A DNA stretch of 64,000 bases. Origin: Rohdeia sp041398665 (lineage in GTDB: Bacteria > Planctomycetota > UBA1135 > GCA-002686595). Within the stretch, counting starts at the first letter, position 1. Every line of letters begins with the position of its first letter. The stretch is from positions 62,001 through 126,000 of the forward strand of contig JAWKUH010000014.1 in the NCBI GenBank assembly GCA_041398665.1, in the 5' to 3' direction. The notes under the pieces were generated by a model, which saw only the letters and a list, made by a program, of their open reading frames with translations, was not told the DNA's origin and did no database searches. The position numbers and the translations under genes are program-made. Shown here piece after piece: positions 17,452 to 26,315 of the stretch.

Positions 17452-18945
17452 TCAACCCTTGCGCATCTCGGCGAGCCAGTCGTAGAGCCGCTCGCGCAGC
17501 CCGGCCATGGTCATGCCGAGTTCGGACTCGAGGACGACCACGGGAGTTTCACCCTTGCCGAGCCGTTTCAAGATCTCGACCAGGTCGTCGGGGCGGGACT
17601 CGAAGAGGTACGCCCCGAAGGCGTGGGCCACCACGAGGTCCTCCGCGGAGAAGTTCTTCGCGGGCTTGCCGACCAGGGCGACGAGGTTCATCTCGGGCGA
17701 CGTCTGGCGGAGGACGATGCGGGCCTCCTCGAGCCAGTCCGTCTGCGGGTCCTTGAGGCGCTCGCCGAGCTTCGGCCCGTCGCCCTGGCCGTACTCGTCG
17801 CGCTGGATCCACAGGGACAACCGCGTCCCGCACAGGTGGTGCGAGAGGTAGAGCCCGAGCCCGGCGCGGACCCAGCCCTTGTCGAGGTCGCAGTGGAAGA
17901 CGTTGTCGAAGAAGAGACCGACGCGCTGGGTCGCCGTCATGTCGTAGCGCCCCTTCGGGTCGTTCGACGCGACGCCGATGCAGCCGCGACCGAACGACGA
18001 CGAACCCGCCTGCGCGGTCTGGGCGGCGTCGCCCTTGAACTCGGGGTGCTTCGAGTAGAACTGCAGCCGCAGTGAATCGTCCGCCATGTCGTAGACGCGG
18101 ATCTTGACCTGCGTCCACGGGTCCTCGACGCCGAAGGCCCACGGCAGGAAGTCGCCCGCCTGGTGGACGATCTCGAGGAGGCGCTGCGCCTCCTGCGGTT
18201 CGCCGGTGCTCGAGACGAGCACGCGCGGCACCTCGAGGACGACGGACCACGGGATGCCGGTCGCCTCGCCGCCGACGTCGGTCTCCGTCCGTGTGCCGGT
18301 CGGGAGTGCCGCGTCGGACTCCTTGAAGAAGCCGCGGACGGCGGCGCGCCGGAGCTTCGCCGCCACGACCTCCTTCATGCGCCACTCCTCGCGCTGCTCG
18401 TCCCAGGCGCGTCCCGCGCGCTCCTCGAGCAACTCGTTCGCGGGGTCCATCAGGACCAGCTTCTCGAGTTCCTTGCGCAGCGCCTCGACGTGGCGCGGCT
18501 GCATGTCGCTCTGCGGGAAGCACTCGTCGAGCTTGTACTCGAGGTCCTCCGCGGCCTTGCGGCGCTCCGCCTCGAACGCGGCGAGGTCCTCCTCGGAGAC
18601 GCGGTTCTTCGGTTCCTTGTACTTCTTGTAGACCCACTGCCCCTTCGACTTGGAGTAGCCGAGGGCCTTTCGCGCGTCCGAGTTGTCGGAGTCGTACTCG
18701 AGGACGCAGCGGTAGATCTGGTCGCGCTCGACGTCGGCCTTGATCTTGTCGGCGCGCTCCGCGAGCTCGATCGCCTTCTGCAGGATCTCGGCGCGGAGCT
18801 CGTCGAGGTTGCGGAGCTCCTGCGGTGCGGTCGTCGCCGCGGCGAGCGGCGCGACGCGGGAGGGTTCGGTCGTCGCGAGGGCGGCGGGCAGGACGCCGAG
18901 GGAGAGGGCGATGGAGGCGGCTCGGAACACGTTCTTCGTCGTCAT
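17452..18945 (-). CDS. Secreted protein resembling a DUF1570-type peptidase without the zinc motif
   Basis: A 497-residue protein with a signal peptide (NVFRAASIALSLGVLPAALA) and an N-terminal coiled, charged region (EILQKAIELAERADKIKADVE). A segment reads LGYSKSKGQWVYKKYKEPKN. The second half resembles planctomycete DUF1570-like domains: VKIRVYDMADDSLRLQFYSK, GCIGVASNDPKGRYDM, then NVFHCDLDKGWVRAGLGLYL where active relatives carry an HExxH helix and a W.xEG.A strand. No HExxH is present, so if related to a metalloprotease it is likely inactive. The ATG at 18945 directly precedes the signal peptide. The family assignment is tentative. Confidence 0.65.
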   Translation of the reverse strand: MTTKNVFRAASIALSLGVLPAALATTEPSRVAPLAAATTAPQELRNLDELRAEILQKAIELAERADKIKADVERDQIYRCVLEYDSDNSDARKALGYSKSKGQWVYKKYKEPKNRVSEEDLAAFEAERRKAAEDLEYKLDECFPQSDMQPRHVEALRKELEKLVLMDPANELLEERAGRAWDEQREEWRMKEVVAAKLRRAAVRGFFKESDAALPTGTRTETDVGGEATGIPWSVVLEVPRVLVSSTGEPQEAQRLLEIVHQAGDFLPWAFGVEDPWTQVKIRVYDMADDSLRLQFYSKHPEFKGDAAQTAQAGSSSFGRGCIGVASNDPKGRYDMTATQRVGLFFDNVFHCDLDKGWVRAGLGLYLSHHLCGTRLSLWIQRDEYGQGDGPKLGERLKDPQTDWLEEARIVLRQTSPEMNLVALVGKPAKNFSAEDLVVAHAFGAYLFESRPDDLVEILKRLGKGETPVVVLESELGMTMAGLRERLYDWLAEMRKG

Positions 18946-19056
18946 CGTCGGGGCTGCTCGGGGACGCACCGGGCGGTGCGTGGTCTCCTGACCGTACACG
19001 AAAGCGCTCGGCTCGCGCGGGGTACGACGGCTCGATCGGAACGGGACCTCCCGCGC

Positions 19057-20259
19057 CTACGCGCCGGGGCGCTCCCGCATCCAGGTCGCGAGCGCGCCGG
19101 CGAGCGCCTCGTACTCCCCGGCGTGGTTGTAGGCCTGGGCGGAGACGCGGAGGAGGCGCTTCGGCGGCGCGGGCCAGGGCGCGGCGACGACCTCGAAGCC
19201 GCGCTCCTCGAACCAGTCGTGCGCGGGATCGACGCCCGGGTGCGACGGTTCGGGCTCGTCGGGGTGCCGGTCGGGCAGCGGGACGCTCGCGAGCGACGCG
19301 ATCATCGACGCCGGTGCCGGTTCTCCGATCCCGAGGACGTCCTGGAAGCGTCGACGCGCGCCGAGGACGAGGTCGCGGTTGTGCCGCCGCAGTCCCTCGA
19401 ACCCGCCGTCCATCAGCGACCCCAGGAACTCGATCGCGTCGGGGATCACGAGCCACGGGCTCGGGTCGACCGTGCCGTAGAAGTCGGCCTCGAGACGGAA
19501 GCGCGAACGTCGGCTCGTGTCCGCGTTGCGGCCGTGGCTGACGACGAGCGGCGGCGTGCGCTCCTGCAGGTCGCGGCGCACGTGGAGGAAGGCCGAGCCC
19601 TTCGGCGTGCACAGCCACTTGTGGCAGTTGCCCGTGTAGTAGCCCGCGCCGATCGCGTCGAGGTCGAGCGGCAGCATGCCCGGCGCGTGCGCTCCGTCGA
19701 TCAGCGTCTCGACGCCGCGCTCCCGCGCGAGCGCGACGATGCGTTCGACCGGCAGCACGAGCCCCGTCGCGCTCGTCACGTGGTCGACGACGACGAGCTT
19801 CGTGCGCGACGTGAGCGCTCGCTCGATCGCCTCCACGGCGACGTCGGGGCCGGCGATCGGGAACGGCAACGGCACCGTGACGAACTCCGCTCCGGCGTGC
19901 TCGCACACCGCCCTCGCGGCGTTCGCGGTCGCGTTGTACTCGTGGTCGAAGGCGAGCACCTGGTCGCCGGGCGCGAGCGGGAACCAGCGCAGGACCCAGT
20001 TGACGCCCATGGTCGCGTTCGCGACCGGCACGAGGTCGTCGGGGTGCGCGCCGACGAAGTCGCCGAGGACGGTGCGGACGTGCTCGAGCGCCGGGTCGAG
20101 CTCCTTCAGGAAGAAGCGCACGGGCTGGTGCTCGAGCCGGTCGCGCCAGACCTGCTGCGCCGCGAGGACCGGGCGCGGGCACGCGCCGAAGCTGCCGTGG
20201 TTGAGGAAGGCCTGCTCGGGATCGAGGTCCCAGTGCTTCGCGTGGGGCGAGTTCGCCAT
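19057..20259 (-). CDS. Class V aminotransferase, isopenicillin-N-epimerase-like
   Basis: A 400-residue PLP enzyme. The opening FLNHGSFGACPRPVLAAQ, the mid-domain DGAHAPGMLPLDL and the PLP-lysine region YYTGNCHKWLCTPKGSAFL match the isopenicillin N epimerase-like / cysteine-desulfurase-like branch of class V aminotransferases; Lys in CHKW is the expected Schiff-base residue. The substrate is unknown: these enzymes are often annotated as epimerases without evidence. The stop of the upstream glycosyltransferase gene is only 10 bases away, so the two are probably cotranscribed. Confidence 0.88.
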   Translation of the reverse strand: MANSPHAKHWDLDPEQAFLNHGSFGACPRPVLAAQQVWRDRLEHQPVRFFLKELDPALEHVRTVLGDFVGAHPDDLVPVANATMGVNWVLRWFPLAPGDQVLAFDHEYNATANAARAVCEHAGAEFVTVPLPFPIAGPDVAVEAIERALTSRTKLVVVDHVTSATGLVLPVERIVALARERGVETLIDGAHAPGMLPLDLDAIGAGYYTGNCHKWLCTPKGSAFLHVRRDLQERTPPLVVSHGRNADTSRRSRFRLEADFYGTVDPSPWLVIPDAIEFLGSLMDGGFEGLRRHNRDLVLGARRRFQDVLGIGEPAPASMIASLASVPLPDRHPDEPEPSHPGVDPAHDWFEERGFEVVAAPWPAPPKRLLRVSAQAYNHAGEYEALAGALATWMRERPGA

Positions 20260-20269
20260 CGCGAAGAGG

Positions 20270-21232
20270 CTACAGGCGCGACTTCTTCTCCACCAGGTCG
20301 GCGAGGAGGCCGACCGTCAACACCTGCACCGCTGCGACGAACAGGAACACCGTCTTGTCGCCGAGGTTCGGCGGGCTCTCGATGAAGAGGTCGTAGCCCA
20401 GCGACACCATCAAGGCGAGCAGCAGGAAGCCGAAGGCGGGGTAGAACACCTTCAGCGGGTTGAAGTACATCACCGTGCGGATGATCAGCGCGGTGAAGCC
20501 GAGCGTGTCGCGGATCGGCCGGATCTTCGAGCGACCCTCGCGGTGCGCGTAGCTGATGTCGACGTAGTCCACGCGGTGCCCGTTCGTCAGCGACGCCAGC
20601 GTGATCGTGGTCGTGAACGAGAAGCCGTCGGGCAGGATCGGCCGGTAGCGCAGCACGAGCTCGCGGCGGAACGCGCGCAGCCCCGAGTTGAGGTCGGGGA
20701 TCGGCGTGCCCGCGAGGAACGACGCCAACTGACGCAGGATGGCCTTCGCCGGGCGACGCACGAGCGGGATGTTCACGTCCGCACCGCGCCGCGCGCCGAC
20801 CACCATCTCGGCGCCGTCGTCGATGCGCGCGAGGAGGTCGGGGATGCGGTCCTCGGGGTACGTCCCGTCGGCGTCGGTGATCATCACGACGCGGTGGCGC
20901 GCCGACGCGAAGCCGCTCTTCAGCGCGGCGCCGTACCCGCGGTTGGTGCCGTGGTGCAGCACGCGCAGCGCGGGGTAGCGCGCCTTGAGCGCGTCGAGCT
21001 TCACGCTCGTCCCGTCGGTCGAACCGTCGTCGACGACGAGCACCTCGAGCGGCACGCCGACGTCGAGGTTCGAGAGTCGGTCGACGACGCCCTCGATGCC
21101 CTCGCTCTCGTTGAAGGCGGGCACGACGACGGTGACGCCCGACGCCGTCAGGCGGTCGGTCGGCGAGGGCACGACGACGACGGGTTTCTCCGTCGGGGCC
21201 GCTGGAGCGCTGGACGAGGTGTTGGGTGACAT
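20270..21232 (-). CDS. Family 2 glycosyltransferase, DPM1/DesVII-like with C-terminal membrane helices
   Basis: A 320-residue protein. After a Ser/Pro-rich N-terminus the GT-A domain begins VTVVVPAFNESEGIEGVV; VLVVDDGSTDGT and ITDADGTYPEDRIPDL carry the nucleotide- and metal-binding aspartates. DLNSGLRAFRRELV is the polyprenol-phosphate glycosyltransferase hallmark. Two C-terminal helices (about 255-310) would place it at the cytoplasmic membrane. Relatives transfer a hexose from a nucleotide sugar to a polyprenol phosphate. The ATG at 21232 was preferred to the Arg/Gly-rich upstream extension. Confidence 0.9.
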   Translation of the reverse strand: MSPNTSSSAPAAPTEKPVVVVPSPTDRLTASGVTVVVPAFNESEGIEGVVDRLSNLDVGVPLEVLVVDDGSTDGTSVKLDALKARYPALRVLHHGTNRGYGAALKSGFASARHRVVMITDADGTYPEDRIPDLLARIDDGAEMVVGARRGADVNIPLVRRPAKAILRQLASFLAGTPIPDLNSGLRAFRRELVLRYRPILPDGFSFTTTITLASLTNGHRVDYVDISYAHREGRSKIRPIRDTLGFTALIIRTVMYFNPLKVFYPAFGFLLLALMVSLGYDLFIESPPNLGDKTVFLFVAAVQVLTVGLLADLVEKKSRL

Positions 21233-21365
21233 GGCGAGCGGGCCGAGGATAGTCGGGACGCCCGGTCTCCCGATGGACGCATCGCGTAACGGTCCCGTTC
21301 CCTGCGCGAGTGAACTCCGCGGTTTCGTCCGCGCCGGAGCGCGAGGACCCGACGCGGCGCCTCCG

Positions 21366-21752
21366 TCAGTCGAGGTGCTGCCGGTGCCAACCGACGAGCA
21401 CGTCGCGGTCGTCGAGGAAGAGCGTGAAGACGTCGAGCCCGAGGAGGCCCCACGCCCGCTCGTAGCGCAGCACCGTCGCGACGTCCCGCCCCGAGTCCCG
21501 CTGCGCACGCTCGAGCGCCGCGGATTCGCCCGGCCCGAGCTCCGCGTCCTCCCACCCGCCGCCCGGCGGGCGCACGAACTCGTGCGCGTCGTGGATCGTT
21601 CCGCCGGTCGTCACGGTCTCGACGGCGTAGGTCCGGAACAGTCCGACGTCGAGCCGGTCGGCGACCTCGTCGCCGCCCACGCGGCCCGCTCCGATCGTGT
21701 GCATGCAGCCCGTCGCGACGAGGACGAGCGACAGCGCGACGGCGAGTCTCAA
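21366..21752 (-). CDS. Small putative lipoprotein
   Basis: Not assigned to a family. The frame starts with a TTG at 21752 that overlaps the TGA of mutY (TTGA), giving MRLAVALSLVLVATGCMHTI: a short signal with a lipobox (LVATGC, Cys16). The mature part of about 113 residues includes DVGLFRTYAVETVTTGG and ends DVFTLFLDDRDVLVGWHRQH, which looks like a compact beta domain. No better start exists before the signal sequence, and translational coupling to mutY explains the TTG. Function unknown; probably membrane-anchored. Confidence 0.7.
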   Translation of the reverse strand: MRLAVALSLVLVATGCMHTIGAGRVGGDEVADRLDVGLFRTYAVETVTTGGTIHDAHEFVRPPGGGWEDAELGPGESAALERAQRDSGRDVATVLRYERAWGLLGLDVFTLFLDDRDVLVGWHRQHLD

Positions 21753-22942
21753 CGCCGACCCCTGCGCGCGTCGCGCGCGAGCTCGGACCGTTCGAGCACC
21801 TTGCGCGCGATGCCGGTCAACGGACGCTCGTGCAACCTCGCGATCGGCAGCCACGAGAGTTCCGCGCCGTCGCCCGCGGGGAGCGGCGCCCACAGGTCCG
21901 CGCGGTGCACGCGCGCCTCGATGCGGTGGCGCGTGATGCCGTGGCGGAGCGTGAAGAGTTCCTCGCGCAGACGGAAGTCGCGGTGCGGCCAGGTGCGCGG
22001 CCACAGGCGCTCGCTGCCGATCTCGCGCGTCGGGAACTCGAAGAGCCCCGCCATGCGACCGCGGTCGGGTCGGCGCCGCACGAGCACGCGGTCGCGACCG
22101 ACGGCGAGCGCGATCTCGAGCTCGACCGCGATCGGCTCGGGGCGCACGCGCGGGCGCGGGAGTTCGTGCTCGCGACCGACGAGTCGGGCGCGGCAACGCT
22201 CCTTCCACGGACACACCAGGCACTTCGGGTTGCGCGGCGTGCACAGCGTCGCGCCGAGTTCCATCAGCGCCTGGTTGAACGCGCCGGGACCGTCGGGTCC
22301 GCGACCGTCGGGAGGGACGAGACGCCCGGCGAGTCGCCACGCGGCGTTGCGCAGTCCGGCGGAGCCCGCGGCGCTCTCCAGTTCGAACACGCGCGCGAGC
22401 ACGCGCTCGACGTTGCCGTCGACGAGCGGCTCCGAGAAGCCGTACGCGATGGAGAGCACTGCCGCGGCCGTGTACGGCCCGACACCGGGCAGGTCGAGCG
22501 CCTCGTCGAGCCGCTGCGGGAAGCGCCCGCCGTACTCCGCGGCGATCACCTTCGCGGCGTCGCGCAGCGCGCGCGCGCGACGGTAGTAGCCGAGCCCGCT
22601 CCACGCCGCCATCAGCTCGTCGTCGGTCGCGCGCGCGAGGCTGTCGACGTCGGGGAAGCGCTCGAGGAAGCGCGGCCAGTACTCGGCGACGCGAGCGACC
22701 TGCGTCTGCTGGAGCATCGCCTCGCTGATCCAGATCGCGTAGGGGTCGCGCGAGCGTCGCCACGGCAGGTCGCGCGCGTGCAGCGCGAACCACGCGCACA
22801 GCTCGAGGCGCATCGTCGCGGCGTCGTGCAGCGCGAGCCGGTCCAGGACCTCGTCGCGCCGCTCGCCGGCGGGCGTCGGCTCGGCGTCGGAGGGCTCGTC
22901 CGGAGTCGCTCCGTCCGATCCGTCCGCTTCCGTCACCGACAT
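21749..22942 (-). CDS. mutY: A/G-specific adenine DNA glycosylase MutY
   Basis: A 397-residue base-excision repair enzyme that removes adenine opposite 8-oxoguanine. After an acidic N-terminal extension of about 45 residues come LPWRRSRDPYAIWISEAMLQ with the catalytic Glu, the helix-hairpin-helix LDLPGVGPYTAAAVLSIAYG, LVDGNVERVLAR with the catalytic Asp, and the iron-sulfur loop CTPRNPKCLVCPWKERC (C-x6-C-x2-C-x5-C). The C-terminal part is the NUDIX-like 8-oxoG recognition domain (GRMAGLFEFPTRE). The 3' end overlaps the TTG of the lipoprotein gene. Confidence 0.96.
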   Translation of the reverse strand: MSVTEADGSDGATPDEPSDAEPTPAGERRDEVLDRLALHDAATMRLELCAWFALHARDLPWRRSRDPYAIWISEAMLQQTQVARVAEYWPRFLERFPDVDSLARATDDELMAAWSGLGYYRRARALRDAAKVIAAEYGGRFPQRLDEALDLPGVGPYTAAAVLSIAYGFSEPLVDGNVERVLARVFELESAAGSAGLRNAAWRLAGRLVPPDGRGPDGPGAFNQALMELGATLCTPRNPKCLVCPWKERCRARLVGREHELPRPRVRPEPIAVELEIALAVGRDRVLVRRRPDRGRMAGLFEFPTREIGSERLWPRTWPHRDFRLREELFTLRHGITRHRIEARVHRADLWAPLPAGDGAELSWLPIARLHERPLTGIARKVLERSELARDARRGRR

Positions 22943-23160
22943 GCGCGCATCGTACTCGCGCTCCCCGCGGCGTCGACGGTGCGGCACCGGAAGACGGGTG
23001 CGTCGCGCGCTCCGGGTCGACGCGGAAAACTCTTCCGGGACCCGGGCGGCGAGGGCGGGATACGTTGCGGTGCTCGCGGGTCGAGCGCCGTGGGGACGGC
23101 GCGGCCGCAGGGACGGGGCGCGGAGGGGATCGCGAGCGCCGCCCCGATCGGGACCGGACC

Positions 23161-25392
23161 ATGCATTCCACGCGCTTCGCCGAGCGATCGGGGGACGCGG
23201 TCGCTCGCGCGATCGCGCCGTTCTCGCGTCCGTGGGCGGCGCTCGTCGCTCCGGCCGTCGTCCTTCTCGTCGCGTCGTCGGCGCCCGTCGCCGCGCAGGT
23301 CGTGCTCGAACACGAGGGCGCGCCGCGGACCTTCGAGGTCGACACCTCGGCGATCCTCGTGACGCACGCGTTCCCGGGAACCGAGCCGGTCGAGGACGTC
23401 TTCGCGTCGCTCGGCGAGTCGGTCGACGCCGGAGCGTGGTCGATGCCGGGCACGGCCCGCGTCGAGCTCCAGGGATCGGGCCGCAGCGCCTTCGCCGTCG
23501 AGGACCTGGTCTGCGCGGCGGCGAGCACCGGCTCGTTCGAGTTCGTCGCCCCGTTCCTCGTCGACGAGAGCGGCGCGACGTTCGTGCCGGCGCGCGAACT
23601 GCTCGTCGCGTTCGAGCCGGACGTCGGCGACGTCCTGGCGCGCGCGATCCTCGCGCCCTACGGCGAGGTGCTCGAGGGCGACCTCGCGGGCATGCCCGAC
23701 GTCTACCGCGTCCGCTCGGACTTCGCGGACGGCTTCGCGGTGCTGGCCGCCGTCCAGGTGCTGGCGGAGATGGACGAGACGCGTTGGGCCGACCCCGACT
23801 GGATCCTCGTCGCGCGCGCCGGCCACGTGCCGAACGACGCGCTCTTCCCCTACCAGTGGTCGATGCGCAACGCGGGGCAGCTCGGTGGGCCCGGCGGCTA
23901 CGACCTCGACGCCGTCGCGGCGTGGGACCTCACGACGGGCTCGCCGTCGGTCGTCGTCGCGATCCTCGACGACGGGATCCAGCAGGACCACCCCGACATC
24001 AACCAACTCCCGGGCGTCGACTTCACCGGGCTCGGCGGCGGCGGCGGACCGGTCGGCCCGTGCGACCGGCACGGGACGGCGGTCGCGGGCTGCGTCGCCG
24101 CGTCCATCGACAACGGGCTCGGGACGGTCGGCGTCGCGCCGAATGCGCGCGTCGTCGGGCTGAAGGTCCTCGTCACGGGGCCGACGTGCAACGGGTCGGG
24201 CTCGTTCCAGACGAGTTGGATCCTCGACGCGCTCGAATGGTGCGCGACGAACGGCGTGCGCGTGACGAACACGAGCCTCGGGTTCGGCGCCGTGCAGGCG
24301 ATCTCGGACAAGTACACGACGACGCGCGACGTCGACGGCATCGTCCACTTCGGCGCGGCCGGGAACTCGGGCGGCGCGGTCTCGTACCCGGCCAGCCTCT
24401 CCTGCGTGAACGCCGTCGGCGCGATCGACGCGTACGGCAACCGCGCTTCGTTCAGCTGCCACGGTCCTGAACTCGCGTTCTGCGCGCCGGGACAGGCCGT
24501 GTGGAGCACCGACCGGACCGGACTCGACGGGTACGCGTCGGCGGACTACGCCGCACTGTCGGGCACGTCGTTCGCGTCGCCGTTCGCGGCGGGCGTCGCG
24601 GCGCTCGTGCTGTCCGCCGATCCGAGCCTGACGCCGTCCGAGGTCGAGGGCGTGCTCGCGTCGACCGCGACGGACCTCGGGGCCGCGGGCAAGGACGACG
24701 ACTTCGGGCACGGACTCCTGCGCGCGGGCGCTGCGGTCGCGAGCCTCGGCGGCGGATCCGGTCCGCCCGTCATCGCGAGCGTCTCGCCGACGAACGCCGT
24801 CGTGCTGTGCCCCGACGACGCGGGACTCGTCGTCGTCACGGGCTCCGGCATGACGAGCGTCACGGGCGCGCGACTCGGCGGCGTGACGCTCGACCCGTCG
24901 AAGGTCGACGTGGTCGACGACACGCGCGTGGAGCTGCACTACACCTGCCTCGACCGTCTGGGTCAGATCGACGTCGAGCTGCTGCACACCGGCGGGACCG
25001 AGAGCGCGACGATCGCGTCGGTACCGCCCGCCGTGCCGACGATCGAGCTGACGGACTCGCTGCCGAACGGGATCGACCGCGCGGACGGGCTCGAGATCCG
25101 GGTGGCCTGGCAACCGGGCGACCTCTACTGGCTGCTCGGTTCGGTGTTCCACCAGCCGACCGTCGTGCCGGGCGTCGTTTCGCTCGACATCGGCAACAAC
25201 GACCTCGCGTACCTGCCGATCCTCTCGGTCGGAACCGTCGACCCGGTCGCCGGCACGACCCGCGTCGTCGTCCCGATCGCCACCTTGCCCCTCGGCCTCA
25301 ACGTGCACCTGCAAGCCGCGATGACGAGCATCGCCGCGCCCGCCCTGCCCCTGATCTCGACCGAGGTGCAGTCCGGCGTGCTCCAGTTCTGA
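23161..25392 (+). CDS. Secreted subtilisin-like serine protease (S8)
   Basis: A 743-residue protease. A hydrophobic signal lies at about 26-46 (LVAPAVVLLVASSAPVAAQ). A propeptide-like region up to about 225 includes ELLVAFEPDVGDVLARAI, as in fervidolysin-type propeptides. The catalytic triad is Asp270 (AILDDGIQQDHPD), His304 (RHGTAVAG) and Ser470 (GTSFASP), with Asn in FGAAGNSGG as oxyanion residue. A C-terminal IPT/TIG-like Ig fold follows (SPTNAVVLCPDDAGLVVVTG), then a beta-rich tail typical of extracellular planctomycete proteins. The TGA stop coincides with the first bases of a tandem repeat. Confidence 0.93.
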   Translation: MHSTRFAERSGDAVARAIAPFSRPWAALVAPAVVLLVASSAPVAAQVVLEHEGAPRTFEVDTSAILVTHAFPGTEPVEDVFASLGESVDAGAWSMPGTARVELQGSGRSAFAVEDLVCAAASTGSFEFVAPFLVDESGATFVPARELLVAFEPDVGDVLARAILAPYGEVLEGDLAGMPDVYRVRSDFADGFAVLAAVQVLAEMDETRWADPDWILVARAGHVPNDALFPYQWSMRNAGQLGGPGGYDLDAVAAWDLTTGSPSVVVAILDDGIQQDHPDINQLPGVDFTGLGGGGGPVGPCDRHGTAVAGCVAASIDNGLGTVGVAPNARVVGLKVLVTGPTCNGSGSFQTSWILDALEWCATNGVRVTNTSLGFGAVQAISDKYTTTRDVDGIVHFGAAGNSGGAVSYPASLSCVNAVGAIDAYGNRASFSCHGPELAFCAPGQAVWSTDRTGLDGYASADYAALSGTSFASPFAAGVAALVLSADPSLTPSEVEGVLASTATDLGAAGKDDDFGHGLLRAGAAVASLGGGSGPPVIASVSPTNAVVLCPDDAGLVVVTGSGMTSVTGARLGGVTLDPSKVDVVDDTRVELHYTCLDRLGQIDVELLHTGGTESATIASVPPAVPTIELTDSLPNGIDRADGLEIRVAWQPGDLYWLLGSVFHQPTVVPGVVSLDIGNNDLAYLPILSVGTVDPVAGTTRVVVPIATLPLGLNVHLQAAMTSIAAPALPLISTEVQSGVLQF

Positions 25393-25465
25393 CCCGACCG
25401 AACCTGGTTCGTTTGCCCAAGACCACCTGACCCGACCGAACCTGGTTCGTTTGCCCAAGACCACC
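25390..25465. repeat. Two exact tandem copies of a 38-bp repeat with a palindromic core
   Basis: Positions 25390-25427 and 25428-25465 are identical. The core is CCGAACCTGGTTCGTTTGCC, containing the palindrome CGAACC-T-GGTTCG. The unit starts at the TGA stop codon of the subtilase gene, so the stop is duplicated with it. The same core recurs inverted at 25547-25571 and directly at 37687 and 37793. Confidence 0.9.
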
Positions 25466-25482
25466 CGGGGCGAACCCGCGCG

Positions 25483-25524
25483 ATCGGCCTCGGCGACCCT
25501 GTGAGGGGGGTCGCCGGGGCCGAT
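25483..25524. terminator. 17-bp GC-rich hairpin inside the repeat element
   Basis: Arms 25483-25499 and 25508-25524 pair over 17 bp with one G-U and an 8-base loop. It sits between the tandem repeats and the inverted copy. No T-run follows on the plus strand. It could end the subtilase transcript or be the stem of a small mobile repeat. Confidence 0.6.
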
Positions 25525-25546
25525 TGCCTGCCGAAATGGCAGCCTG

Positions 25547-25571
25547 TTGGGCAAGCGAACCAGGTTCGGTC
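25547..25571 (-). repeat. Inverted copy of the palindromic repeat
   Basis: The reverse complement of the 25-base core seen at 25394-25418, with one mismatch. Together with the direct copies it gives the 182-bp element 25390-25571 inverted-repeat ends flanking a hairpin. It lies 70 bases before the start of the DUF1579-like gene. Confidence 0.85.
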
Positions 25572-25640
25572 GGTCTCGACGAGCAACGGCGCGCGGCGAC
25601 GGCAGAATGTTCGGCCCTCCCTCGGCCCGGACACCACGCC

Positions 25641-26288
25641 ATGAACACGACCCTCGCCCTCGTCGCGGTCCCCGCCGCGCTCGCCATCGGATTCGTCGCG
25701 GGACGCACCAGCGTCGCGACCGAAGCTCACCAGCCCGCCGCACTCGTCCAGGACGGCCAGGACGGTTCGGAGCCGGCCATGGACGAGATGACCATGCGCC
25801 TCACGCAACCCGGCGACCACCACGCGGTGCTCGGCGTCTTCGTCGGTGACTGGGACGCGACCGTGACGATGTGGGATCCGCGCTCGCCCGAGCCGTCCGT
25901 CGAGACCGGCACGATGCACGCCGAGTGGATCATGGGCGGCCGCTTCCTGAAGCAGAACTTCAGCGCGACGATCATGGGCATGCCCTTCGAGGGCATGGGC
26001 CTCATGGGCTACAGCGGCGGCGAGCAGGTCTACGAGTCGGTGTGGGTCGACAACATGGTCACCGACCTCGCCTACGGCAGCGGCTACGCCTCGGCCGACG
26101 GCCTCTCGCTCACGTCGCTCAGCAGCGAGATCGACTGGGAGACCGGCAGACCGCGCGACGTCGAGGAGCGCACGCAGATCGTGTCGAAGGACGAGATCTC
26201 CTACGAGCGCTGGTACCCCGCCACCGACGGCGGCGAGGACGTGCGCTCGATGCGCATCGTCTACAAGCGCCGCGCGGGCACGCGCTGA
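25641..26288 (+). CDS. DUF1579-like secreted protein
   Basis: A 215-residue protein with an N-terminal hydrophobic segment (LALVAVPAALAIGFVAGR) serving as signal or anchor. The main domain has GVFVGDWDATVTMWDP, HAEWIMGGRFLKQNFSATIMG and PFEGMGLMGYSGGEQVYESVW, the pattern of DUF1579 proteins, which are predicted small beta-barrels often secreted in planctomycetes. No catalytic residues are known. The ATG follows the repeat element; the next gene is convergent, 27 bases between stops. Confidence 0.85.
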   Translation: MNTTLALVAVPAALAIGFVAGRTSVATEAHQPAALVQDGQDGSEPAMDEMTMRLTQPGDHHAVLGVFVGDWDATVTMWDPRSPEPSVETGTMHAEWIMGGRFLKQNFSATIMGMPFEGMGLMGYSGGEQVYESVWVDNMVTDLAYGSGYASADGLSLTSLSSEIDWETGRPRDVEERTQIVSKDEISYERWYPATDGGEDVRSMRIVYKRRAGTR

Positions 26289-26315
26289 TTCGCGCGGGCC
26301 GACGCGCCCGTCACC

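Noticed and set aside
25390..25465. Tandem 38-bp repeat considered as a CRISPR array
   Set aside because: Copies abut without spacers and no cas gene is near.
22933..25743. Minus-strand open frame of over 900 codons opposite the subtilase
   Set aside because: The plus strand has a full catalytic triad in one frame; the minus frame is motif-free and Arg/Asp-rich.
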